A stretch of DNA of 64,000 nt from an uncultured Bacteroidota bacterium (GTDB taxonomy: Bacteria > Bacteroidota > Bacteroidia > AKYH767-A > 2013-40CM-41-45). This document shows positions 55,920 through 64,000 of this stretch, one piece after another. The stretch's first letter is position 1; every line of letters begins with the position of its first letter. The translations under genes were made by a program, and so were the position numbers. The notes beneath the pieces were generated by a model. That model ran no database searches. It was given only the letters and a program-made list of their open reading frames with translations, and was not told where the DNA came from. The stretch spans positions 1 through 64,000 of the forward strand of contig CALMQM010000121.1 of NCBI GenBank assembly GCA_937871435.1. Reading direction: 5' to 3'.

Positions 55920-56540
55920 TTATTGTACGCGCTGCTTTCTTTTTTGGTAGAAATAAATTCTTACCACCGCGGCATCAATCAGGAAATCCACTTTGACAAC
56001 CCTTGCATGATGTACATCAAAACCTGTTCGCATTTTTAAGTCTTCCAATAAATCCGGGTAGCGGTCGGGGTGAATGAGTTGAAGATTCTCATATTGTACA
56101 TCGTAATAGAATTCATTCTTCATCAGCAGATTTCCATCCAGGAGAAATGTAAGCGCAAGAACAATTCCATTGATCAGCGTGATTTCAAACCATGTTGCCT
56201 TGCTCACTGCATTGATCAGCCCCAACGCGATGCACAAAAACAAATAGGTCATTTCTTTTGCGGAAATATCTTCAGTCCGGTAGCGCAACAATGAAAATAC
56301 TGCGAAGAGACCAAATGCAGCACCCATACTCATATCCACTTTATTCAGCAGATAGGTGATGACAAATATTAATGTGTTAAAAAGAAAATAAGTAAACACA
56401 TATTCCTTTCTTCTGTAGATAGGATAATAAATAAAACGGATCAGGATGAGCATAAAAAATAAATCCATTCCGTATCTCCAGAAAAATTTATCGGATAATT
56501 TATCAAACAATTCTACTGTTGCTGTGTCTTGTAATATCAT
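55920..56540 (-). CDS. DUF4956 membrane protein
   Basis: The 206-residue protein has four membrane segments between about 25 and 140 and a cytoplasmic tail. Signature stretches are GAAFGLFAVFSLLRYRTEDISAKEMTYLFLCIALGLINAV and a C-terminal ferredoxin-like part with VHHARVVKVDFLIDAAVVRIYF. DUF4956 proteins are frequently encoded with VTC-domain polyphosphate polymerases. Its ATG overlaps the VTC gene's stop (ATGA), so both are translationally coupled. A role in locating the polymerase at the membrane or in handling polyphosphate is an inference. Confidence 0.88.
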   Translation of the reverse strand: MILQDTATVELFDKLSDKFFWRYGMDLFFMLILIRFIYYPIYRRKEYVFTYFLFNTLIFVITYLLNKVDMSMGAAFGLFAVFSLLRYRTEDISAKEMTYLFLCIALGLINAVSKATWFEITLINGIVLALTFLLDGNLLMKNEFYYDVQYENLQLIHPDRYPDLLEDLKMRTGFDVHHARVVKVDFLIDAAVVRIYFYQKRKQRVQ

Positions 56541-57283
56541 GACGCGTTTTTAATTTTCGTTATCGTTCTTTGTGTAGGCAGAAATAAATTGTGTTTGTTC
56601 TCCGGATACAATTGTGTCACACCGTATACATATTTACTCATAGCACCGGGTCGGAAGCCTTGCTCCACCAGTTTTCTCACCAGCGGAACACCAAGTGTTT
56701 TCTTTTCCTGTTTTAATTCAAGGATGACAAGATTTTTTGCTTCTGCCATGTTGGTGCGATCTTCAACAACCATGTTCATATCAATGGTCATTCGCTCTTG
56801 TTTGTATTTATGCACCAGGGTGATCCGGTGAAAATTTGTCCAGAGCTTTGCTTCCATTTTACTGCCATCACAACCCGCTATTTCGTCGATTAGTTGGAGT
56901 GAAGCCTGACCGAGGCTCGCTTGCTTATCTTTCACCTGAACCCTCGACTTCACCGTTCTCTCTTTATTGTTCTTTTCTTTTATTTCAAAAAAATGAAGGT
57001 CGGATTCAACATAAATCCGGTGGCGGAATTTGTAACGGCTTTTACGTTGGTTATGATGATTCAGGTAATGTTGAAAATCCTGCGTATCAAAATACAAAGT
57101 ATGGTAGGTGTGAATTCTTGTTTTCTTTACTTCCAGTACAAAATAATCGGCAGTGAGAAATTGCAGGAGGTCCGCTAACATTGATCCCCGCAACAGAAAT
57201 TTCTGATCATAGCGGTCGAACAGCATGACCCGATCCATTTCCTGGAGAGATATGCTGTCAAAAGTCTGCAGAACATTTTCCAT
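56537..57283 (-). CDS. VTC-domain polyphosphate polymerase
   Basis: The 248-residue protein matches the VTC domain: LMDR-like LFDRYDQKFLL at the start, then YFDTQDFQHYLNHHNQR, KSRYKFRHRIYVES, FFEIKEKNNKERTVKSR, a Glu-containing MEAKLWTNFHRITLV and VILELKQEKK. The Arg/Lys and Glu positions of the tunnel fold appear intact. VTC enzymes make inorganic polyphosphate from ATP. The start is uncertain: a GTG at 57349 would add 22 residues; ATG 57283 (MENVLQTFDSISLQEM) matches the usual family beginning. It overlaps DUF4956 by four bases. Confidence 0.82.
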   Translation of the reverse strand: MENVLQTFDSISLQEMDRVMLFDRYDQKFLLRGSMLADLLQFLTADYFVLEVKKTRIHTYHTLYFDTQDFQHYLNHHNQRKSRYKFRHRIYVESDLHFFEIKEKNNKERTVKSRVQVKDKQASLGQASLQLIDEIAGCDGSKMEAKLWTNFHRITLVHKYKQERMTIDMNMVVEDRTNMAEAKNLVILELKQEKKTLGVPLVRKLVEQGFRPGAMSKYVYGVTQLYPENKHNLFLPTQRTITKIKNAS

Positions 57284-57586
57284 TTCATGAAATAATGGAA
57301 CGTTTCTGTCCGGACTATGCAGCGGAACTTTCGGGAAAACTGAATTCACGGGGATAAATCAGCCGCAAGGATATTGCGCTGACCATGTTTTTTAGATGAA
57401 TGAAATCTCATTCCTCTTCACCCATCACGAAAATTGTCTGAATTTTTACTCTATATGGAAAAGATTCATCTGTTCTACATCTTCAATTGACAGAGACTGG
57501 CGTAACACTTCCGGACAATGCATTTAATGAACTATGCAACGCAAAGAATATTCACGCAACACATTTTTCTAAAATTCAGCGGAAGA

Positions 57587-58369
57587 TTATTTTGAAATGA
57601 GAAATCTGCAAGGAATACCCGGTTTATCAGAAGAAACGAGGTAGTTTCCATTTGGCAGAAAAGACAAGTCAATCGTTTTGGATTCTTTTGGTCCGATCAA
57701 GGTTTTAAATACAATCCTTCCTGATTCATCCATGATAAGCAGCTCTCTTTTCTCACTCAGGAAGTTTGAAATTGCAAAATTACCTGAAGACACTGTCGGA
57801 AATAACTCGATATTAACTTTAGATTCCGGATGAAAAACTCCATTGATAATTTGTGCAGCCAATAAATGCACATTGGATTGAACGGAATACGTGTATGACA
57901 AAATCGTTAATGTGTCACTGCAGAAGCCAACAGAAGGGTCCACAAACTCCAATGTCAGGTAACCAAATGTAGTATCTCCCGGACTGTTTACCATGTATAC
58001 TCCCATGTACTTTAATCCTGAATTAGGCGACCAGAGGGAATTCCAGTTGCAACCCAAAGTTGCCTGATAGATGAGGCTTAAAGAAGATAAATAATTGAAT
58101 GGCGTAGAAGTCAGCTGCGGGTAAGAAATCTGTACACCGGAATGAAGGGCATATCCTGCACATTCAGTATGATCAATTCCTGAGTATCTGCGAATACTCA
58201 AATCATCGTTTAAATCGACATTCAAATCTAATGCGACTGTATCATGTGTGTAATATACCTGCTTCATGATCGGCACAGTGATCGTTTGAGCTGAACCGGT
58301 TCGACCTCCTGATATTAACTCAAATAATATAAAAAGCAGAGATACTGTCTTTTTCATAGTTAATTTCAT
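57587..58369 (-). CDS. Small T9SS cargo of unknown function
   Basis: The 260-residue protein has a signal peptide (start MKLTMKKTVSLLF, ending TGSAQ) and a beta-rich body of about 140 residues that I do not recognise, with scattered Cys. The last ~75 residues form a type A sorting domain (ELFPTVSSGNFAI, LPNGNYLVSSDK). Its ATG overlaps the upstream cargo's stop as ATGA, so the two are co-expressed. It may be a ligand-binding partner for that propeller protein. That pairing is an inference from position. Confidence 0.75.
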   Translation of the reverse strand: MKLTMKKTVSLLFILFELISGGRTGSAQTITVPIMKQVYYTHDTVALDLNVDLNDDLSIRRYSGIDHTECAGYALHSGVQISYPQLTSTPFNYLSSLSLIYQATLGCNWNSLWSPNSGLKYMGVYMVNSPGDTTFGYLTLEFVDPSVGFCSDTLTILSYTYSVQSNVHLLAAQIINGVFHPESKVNIELFPTVSSGNFAISNFLSEKRELLIMDESGRIVFKTLIGPKESKTIDLSFLPNGNYLVSSDKPGIPCRFLISK

Positions 58370-59856
58370 TTTACCAATTTGACAACCTGTGTATTTGTTT
58401 CGTTTTTTATGGAAAGAAAATAAATACCATGCGGTAAAGATTCGGTTTGCAATTCAATAGATTCATTTATTATATGACTTTGAATATCCAGTATTTCTCC
58501 GAAAGAATTGATCAAATCTATTTTAACACCTTTCGATTTTTTACTTTTTAAATAGAGTCTCGATTCAAATGGATTTGGAAATACAAATACAGAATTTTCA
58601 TCTGTTGATTGAAAGGGAAGGACTGAATCAGGCAATCCCAGGGTATCACAAATTGTTCCGCCGGCTGCAGGCAGAGTAAAATTGATCTGATAAGGAAATG
58701 AATTGTCGTTATATGTAGGCAACACAATCGCGTGCTGATTCAAATCACAAGCAGCTCCGGCCTGATCGGGAAAATTGATCACGTGCAAATAACGTGTTGT
58801 ATTTCCGGTACTGATATATATTTTGTTGTCAGGGGCCAGACGAGCGGTGTGAAACAAAGCAGCATAAGGAGGACCAGATGGATCATACGTTGAATCCCAG
58901 GATGCAATTAAGGATAGGCTCAGATTTGTCTGATTCATATCTATCTGAAAAACGGAATCAATGTTTGTGATGTACAAATAATTTCCCAATGATGAAAAGG
59001 CTCCGCTTAAAAATCCCTGCCAATGGGGAATTAAAACATTTCTGTGATTACTTAAATCGCCGGAACATCTGTCAAAGTCAAAAACATCTACACCGTGATC
59101 CGCTCCAATCGTAGCAAGCATTTTTCCGTCTGAAGAAAATACAGTGGTTGGATTAAAGCCATTTCTTACCGATCCAATCGCCAGAATTCGTGGAGAAGAG
59201 ATACCATTTGGAGTGAATAGAAATTCCACAAAATCATTTTTGCTGTTACGATGACATACAATCCACCAATCACGACCATTCCCATGTCTACATACTGCAA
59301 ATCCGCCCTGATTGATAGAATCACTCAACAAAATATTATTCTTACTCACAACAGCACCTAATCCTCCATCCAATGACATATCAATTATTGAATAATACAG
59401 AAAGCGGGAGAATAAAACTCCATGTGTATCAAATGTATCCAGTGTACAATGAAATAAATAATATTCATCCGGATGGCCGGGTGAAGGCACTGCAACGGAG
59501 GCTTGCGACAATTCCAAACCGAGATTCATTGATGACTGACTGGATGTATAAAAGGATGGGCTGAGCTGATCACCATTCATCATCACTGCATCATTGCGGT
59601 TGCTTACATACACTCCATTGCTGTAGAAAAGTAAATTCCCCAGACTATCAGACATACATGTAGTGGTTAATCCGAAATTCATGGGTTGGTAAGAATATGA
59701 AAATGCAAATCCTGAGTTGAAATTTATAGTTGTTCTACCTGTTTGCACACTAAATAAGCTGTCATAACCAAGGATCCAATTGGCATTTTGCAACTGACAA
59801 AATGTATTGGAAGCAATTTCCGACATCAACCAGGCCAAAATGATAATTTTTCTCAT
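58366..59856 (-). CDS. T9SS cargo with propeller module shared with the M43 protease
   Basis: The 496-residue protein has a signal peptide ending TFCQ and then one propeller-like module: NANWILGYDSLF, CMSDSLGNLLFYSNG, YYSIIDMSLDGGLG, TVFSSDGKMLATIG and LAPDNKIYIS with VINFPDQAGAACDL. The module aligns along its length with residues about 540-890 of the M43 protease at 21845. It ends with a type A sorting domain (VFPNPFESRLYL, LPHGIYFLSIKN). Function is unknown; with the overlapping downstream cargo it forms a two-gene operon. An inverted-repeat terminator of the neighbouring cargo lies just upstream of the start. Confidence 0.85.
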   Translation of the reverse strand: MRKIIILAWLMSEIASNTFCQLQNANWILGYDSLFSVQTGRTTINFNSGFAFSYSYQPMNFGLTTTCMSDSLGNLLFYSNGVYVSNRNDAVMMNGDQLSPSFYTSSQSSMNLGLELSQASVAVPSPGHPDEYYLFHCTLDTFDTHGVLFSRFLYYSIIDMSLDGGLGAVVSKNNILLSDSINQGGFAVCRHGNGRDWWIVCHRNSKNDFVEFLFTPNGISSPRILAIGSVRNGFNPTTVFSSDGKMLATIGADHGVDVFDFDRCSGDLSNHRNVLIPHWQGFLSGAFSSLGNYLYITNIDSVFQIDMNQTNLSLSLIASWDSTYDPSGPPYAALFHTARLAPDNKIYISTGNTTRYLHVINFPDQAGAACDLNQHAIVLPTYNDNSFPYQINFTLPAAGGTICDTLGLPDSVLPFQSTDENSVFVFPNPFESRLYLKSKKSKGVKIDLINSFGEILDIQSHIINESIELQTESLPHGIYFLSIKNETNTQVVKLVK

Positions 59857-59863
59857 ATAAACT

Positions 59864-59900
59864 AAAAGAGGTACATACAGATTGTTTGTATGTACCTCTT
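59864..59900 (-). terminator. Terminator of the beta-helix cargo gene
   Basis: AAGAGGTACATACA (59866-59879) pairs perfectly over 14 bp with TGTATGTACCTCTT (59887-59900) around a 7-nt loop, and TTTT follows on the minus strand. It starts 15 bp after the stop at 59915. Confidence 0.8.
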
Positions 59901-59914
59901 AAAGATAGAACTTA

Positions 59915-62900
59915 TTATTTAATGACTGAGAACTTACCGACGCCTACGAGTGTATTTTTACTGATCACTTTGTAATTGTACACTCCGTTCCTCAACTGAA
60001 GCGAAGAGAACTCAAATTGATTTGCTTTCCAATCAAGATGATAGGTGGCGACAATCTTACCAAGAGAATTGTAAATTTCAAGTCGACCGTCTGCTTCATT
60101 TTCCAGACTATATACCAAAGTAGCAGAACCTGAAGTGGGGTTCGGATAGATGCTTGTGGATGCAAGCAACTCCTCTCCTCCTATTTCACGCAAACTAATT
60201 CCGTTAGCAAGACAAGTATTCAGGTCATCGTATTCCGCTTCTTCATCTATCGAAGAATACAATGCTCTGGCTTTCCACACTGCGTTTCCTCCTGCAAGCG
60301 GACACTGGTTGGCAATGCGATACAGAATATCAATTTGATCTCTTGAAAATTCATCCTCATCTCTGGCAATTGTTGAAAGATAAATTTCATTCACCTGTCT
60401 TTCATTTTCTTCAATAATCTCAGATGTGGCCAGACTATTGTTGAGTTGCCGCACATTATCAGAGGAAAGAATTCTGGTGTTCGCTGCAAGATCCAAAGCT
60501 GTATTGTTATATGAAACGAGATTGGAAATAGTGTTCATATAACCGGCAATGATCGCTCTTTCGGATGCAAGTTGAGCATCAGTAAGAGTACCACTGAGTA
60601 TAAGATCTAAATGTTGACGTAAATCATCGTGATTCAGATCTATCATTTGTACATTTTGAATAACATTGTTCGCAACCTGAGGATCCATGTTGTACATCGA
60701 ATTGCTACCATCACCGATTTCTTTCAGAATAGACAACATTCCTCCTTCGTTTGCAACATAAAAACTATCCAACACAGGGAAACTATCTCTGTATTCAGGA
60801 TTTTGTTGCAACTTTTCGAACAAGGCACGTGCGAGTGAGAAGAAACTTTCGTCTGTATACGTTCCATTTGAAATTCTTTCCTGCGCAATTCGAATATCAT
60901 AGTCGCGCGTACACGATGGGCAATCTACACGTGCAAACTGATTACAATAACCTCCTGAATTTGCGCATTCAAAATTGGCGTTGCCCTGGTTAAAGAACCA
61001 ATAGGAAGGATACCAGGACATAGGCTCAACTGTCGGACCAGGTGAACTTCCCGGATCGTAATTGAATTTATAGACTGCCGCGTTATTCAGATCTTCATAG
61101 ATAGCATTTACACCGGAACCAACAGCCGGAACAAACCACTGGTTCCCTTTCCAATATTGCGATCCAATAATTGTGTATGGTGACAAATGCAAGCCCCACG
61201 TATGTTCATTGATGTTGTTTCCTTTTACATCAGTACTGTAGGCATACCCATTAAAATAAATTCCATTGATGGTTCCGTCGACAGTATTACAGGATACTGT
61301 ATGTCCGTCTCCCATATCTACTTTGATGGCGCTTTGGTACTTGTCATTATTGTAAGCAGTATACGAACCGATTACTGTATTACAACTTACTTCATCCTTA
61401 ATACAACCATGTGTAATGATTCCATTCCGGTTAATTACATTGTTGGTCATGGTGAGAGTGTTGCTGGTCACCTGGTATCTGGTAGCAGAATACATATTGA
61501 TTCCGTTTGCAGCATTGGTTGCACCCGGATTATAATAGATGGAGTTGCCGTGAATTTTTGAATCCGGATTGTCGCCGTTTGATTCCATCACACGGATAGC
61601 ATCAACACCTTTCATCAATTGAGTAAGAGCATAACCGAAATGAATCGCATTTGACTGGACAAGCAAATGACGGGCATGGTCATTATATCTTAGGATCATT
61701 CCAAACAGATTGCAATAGATATAATTATCTATCACATCAATTACCATATTACTTCCATTGTCAATTCCATAACCATAATTCATACGTGTCATTTTGTTTG
61801 CACGTGAATCAACGTTCATGCGTTTGGCATAGATACCACGATTACAGTTGTCAAACGAAGCAGCGCCTGTACTTCCATATCCTGTCTGACGCAAACTGAA
61901 ATATCCATGACCACCCTGGCAGTTGATACCGGTTCCGTTATATGTAACCAACGGATTGTACTGAGTGTCCGCGTAAATATTCCGGAAATCCGTTCTTGCG
62001 ACACGAACATTACAACGGCTGGTAACAACTCCATTGCTCATTCTGCTGAAATGATTGCTATTAGTCCCAAGTCCTGTTAAATCTATCATGGCATCATATG
62101 CCTGAATACCAGCGAAGGAATTCGTGGTAGGTGCGGGTGTCTGCCCTGTAAATGGTGCATGGAGTGAAGAAGAATTTGTGAACGTACAATCATCTATTAG
62201 CTCTCCAACGACATTGTATCCAAGTGAACTTTGCGGAATATACAAGGAAACAAAATTTCTGTCGAAGGTTGAACTATAAAAACCAATGCTCGATCCGTCA
62301 TTAGCATAGACAGCATATTGTGCATCCATAATGCGCGACCTTCTCACTGTACAATTGGAACCTGACTCAACATAAATTCCCTGCCACATATTACTACATG
62401 CTTCAATGGTACTGTTATCAACCATCAGTGTAGACTGATTCATGACGGTAATTTTCGCGCCAGGCTCCATGGTTACAGTACAATTGCTGAAAACGAAAGT
62501 CTGATCAACAAAAAATTCTCCTGTAATGTCCACAGTAGTGGATTGCAACAATCCGCCGAGTGAACTCGAATACGTTCCGTCTGAAATCATCACATTCTGC
62601 TGACAACAAGGAGGCAATACATTAACAGCCTGAATCAGTTCAGACATTGCGCCATTGTCAATGACAGTATGTTTAATATAATAAGTACCAGGAGGTAGAC
62701 CAGATTGAATGCTGGGAACATTGTCAATGTAATCATCAAAGTAACACCATGTTTTTATAGGAGCGCCGTTAAAAGGTGTAGCGCGGTAATCATCGAAATC
62801 CCAGATGTGAGTCGCAGTCGGAGAAGTGTTCGTCGCTGTTACAGTAACACATCCATGACCATCACATGGAGTTTGTTGAACGGTGAAACCTGCATCAGGT

Positions 62901-64000
62901 GCTGTACATCCCGGACAACCGGAAAAGAAAATATGATATCCTTGTGTCCACGGCGAAAATGTAGGAGTAGTCGCTCCTGTCTGGTACAAATCCACATGAT
63001 ACGACGTATTGGAATAAGGCGCAATGGCCCAACACAAATGAGAAGTCTCACATGGCGGAATCGGATTTACATAAGTGAAATTGATTGTAGCAAATGAATA
63101 AGGCCCGATCACACTCACCGGATTATCGTATACTATATTAATTGTAGTCACGTAATAATCTACCCCGGCAATTGTGGTATAAATGGAAGGGTTGGTCACG
63201 ATTGAAGAATTTGCGAAATCAATATTCTGACCTACAAAGGATTCAAAAGTATTGAGTGCTGTCAGTGAAGTTGGCGGTGCAATGAAGCTTGGGTACACAA
63301 TTTGCAAATTCATCCTCTTGATAGCAGGAATAGGTGTATGCACACCAATCACAACCGGTACAGGATTCCCAAGAACACAATCGCTGTTTCCATAAACGAT
63401 CATCGGGCATCCGTACATAATCGTCACACAGTTACTTGCAGTATATTGCTGACCTCCACCTGTAAGCGTAACATTGTTGGTATGATCCGGGTCCGGACAC
63501 AATCCGTTTGTAGTGAAATATCCGGAATACACGAAGTCTGTACAACCTGTCGGCAAATTGTTAATGGTAGATGCCACAGGATAGCCCGGGAAATTCGGGA
63601 AATTGGGTGGAGTAGTAATGATCACAAAATTTGGTGGCAATTGATCAGACAATGTAATGTTTGCCGGACCTCCTGTATTGTTGCACACTGTAATCGTGTA
63701 TTGTATCGGATGTCCGGCATAGGTTTGTGTTACATTTGATGTTTTCGTGATCGTGAAACCGCAAGTAGTGACATTCACTGTAACAACATCAGAAGAAGCT
63801 CCGCATCCATTGGATGCTGTAATAGTATATGTAGTTGTCGCGCCTGGATTGGCAACCGGGTTCGGACAATTAATACAGGACAATCCGTTTGTCGGACTCC
63901 ATGTTATACTTCCATTACTTACTGTTGCATTAATAGGTACTGATCCGCCGGGACAAATATTGAGATCAGGTCCGGCATTGACTACAGGTGCAGCAGTTGC
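59915..64000 (-). CDS. T9SS cargo with DUF11, PKD and beta-helix domains, 5' partial
   Basis: The frame is open to the right edge, so the start lies outside the window; a TTG at 63883 is not the start because an Ig-like domain (AGPDLNICPGGSVPIN) runs through it. At least 1361 codons are present. In order: Ig-like repeat, a DUF11 domain (NVTQTYAGHPIQYTITVCNN), a cohesin-like strand domain, a PKD domain (HIWDFDD), then a right-handed parallel beta-helix with repeated SN/N-x-x ladder motifs. A helical domain of about 250 residues follows, then a type A sorting domain (SIYPNPTSGSATLVY, RNGVYNYKVISK). Beta-helix cargos often bind or cleave polysaccharides; no catalytic signature is certain. Confidence 0.88.
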   Translation of the reverse strand, partial: ATAAPVVNAGPDLNICPGGSVPINATVSNGSITWSPTNGLSCINCPNPVANPGATTTYTITASNGCGASSDVVTVNVTTCGFTITKTSNVTQTYAGHPIQYTITVCNNTGGPANITLSDQLPPNFVIITTPPNFPNFPGYPVASTINNLPTGCTDFVYSGYFTTNGLCPDPDHTNNVTLTGGGQQYTASNCVTIMYGCPMIVYGNSDCVLGNPVPVVIGVHTPIPAIKRMNLQIVYPSFIAPPTSLTALNTFESFVGQNIDFANSSIVTNPSIYTTIAGVDYYVTTINIVYDNPVSVIGPYSFATINFTYVNPIPPCETSHLCWAIAPYSNTSYHVDLYQTGATTPTFSPWTQGYHIFFSGCPGCTAPDAGFTVQQTPCDGHGCVTVTATNTSPTATHIWDFDDYRATPFNGAPIKTWCYFDDYIDNVPSIQSGLPPGTYYIKHTVIDNGAMSELIQAVNVLPPCCQQNVMISDGTYSSSLGGLLQSTTVDITGEFFVDQTFVFSNCTVTMEPGAKITVMNQSTLMVDNSTIEACSNMWQGIYVESGSNCTVRRSRIMDAQYAVYANDGSSIGFYSSTFDRNFVSLYIPQSSLGYNVVGELIDDCTFTNSSSLHAPFTGQTPAPTTNSFAGIQAYDAMIDLTGLGTNSNHFSRMSNGVVTSRCNVRVARTDFRNIYADTQYNPLVTYNGTGINCQGGHGYFSLRQTGYGSTGAASFDNCNRGIYAKRMNVDSRANKMTRMNYGYGIDNGSNMVIDVIDNYIYCNLFGMILRYNDHARHLLVQSNAIHFGYALTQLMKGVDAIRVMESNGDNPDSKIHGNSIYYNPGATNAANGINMYSATRYQVTSNTLTMTNNVINRNGIITHGCIKDEVSCNTVIGSYTAYNNDKYQSAIKVDMGDGHTVSCNTVDGTINGIYFNGYAYSTDVKGNNINEHTWGLHLSPYTIIGSQYWKGNQWFVPAVGSGVNAIYEDLNNAAVYKFNYDPGSSPGPTVEPMSWYPSYWFFNQGNANFECANSGGYCNQFARVDCPSCTRDYDIRIAQERISNGTYTDESFFSLARALFEKLQQNPEYRDSFPVLDSFYVANEGGMLSILKEIGDGSNSMYNMDPQVANNVIQNVQMIDLNHDDLRQHLDLILSGTLTDAQLASERAIIAGYMNTISNLVSYNNTALDLAANTRILSSDNVRQLNNSLATSEIIEENERQVNEIYLSTIARDEDEFSRDQIDILYRIANQCPLAGGNAVWKARALYSSIDEEAEYDDLNTCLANGISLREIGGEELLASTSIYPNPTSGSATLVYSLENEADGRLEIYNSLGKIVATYHLDWKANQFEFSSLQLRNGVYNYKVISKNTLVGVGKFSVIK

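Overview
The window reads as a chromosomal stretch of a Bacteroidota (Bacteroidetes) bacterium, probably a free-living member outside the gut Bacteroides. The evidence is the dominance of type IX secretion system (T9SS) cargo proteins with C-terminal sorting domains, giant SprB-repeat adhesins, Bacteroidota-typical families (DUF2911, DUF6624, DUF6268, DUF1415, VTC plus DUF4956), few purine-rich ribosome sites, and scattered TAnnTTTG-like promoter boxes. I see no rRNA, tRNA, CRISPR array, transposase or phage gene.

Layout. 1-1015 is AT-rich with no gene. 1-10 kb: a putative diheme c-type lipoprotein converges on a 2718-residue SprB-repeat adhesin with a type B sorting domain. 10-17.5 kb: housekeeping-like minus-strand genes (metallo-beta-lactamase-fold hydrolase, SGNH/MBOAT O-acyltransferase pair, FGE-fold protein, 2H phosphoesterase, SdiA-regulated-like protein, YCII protein). 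17.7-26.3 kb: a secreted Asp-box/PKD protein and, divergently, a VOC protein and an M43 metalloprotease. 26.6-28.2 kb: a small lipoprotein and a DUF2911 protein. 28.3-35.7 kb: an apparent operon of exported PIG-L deacetylase, a newly recognised 39-residue membrane protein and a sodium:solute symporter, then DUF1415, a cyclic-nucleotide-binding SpoIIE phosphatase and a DUF6268 barrel. 36-50 kb: three more T9SS cargos, the largest 2856 residues; the first is bracketed by two near-identical ~140-nt foldback elements. 50-64 kb: a propeller-type sensor histidine kinase, an Asp-box cargo, DUF6624, a VTC/DUF4956 pair, a two-gene cargo operon and a beta-helix cargo running off the right edge.

Together the genes point to a surface- and secretion-oriented lifestyle. 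By my sum ten predicted T9SS cargos occupy about 37 kb, or 58% of the window. None of the T9SS machinery itself is encoded here. The items most worth a second look are the paired 140-nt elements around 36156-37748, the separate 82-nt foldback at 14191-14272, and the 39-residue protein wedged between the PIG-L deacetylase and the symporter.

Start codons were reconsidered gene by gene. Several longest reading frames begin at TTG codons with no support, and I moved those starts to the ATG that precedes a signal peptide or the conserved family N-terminus.
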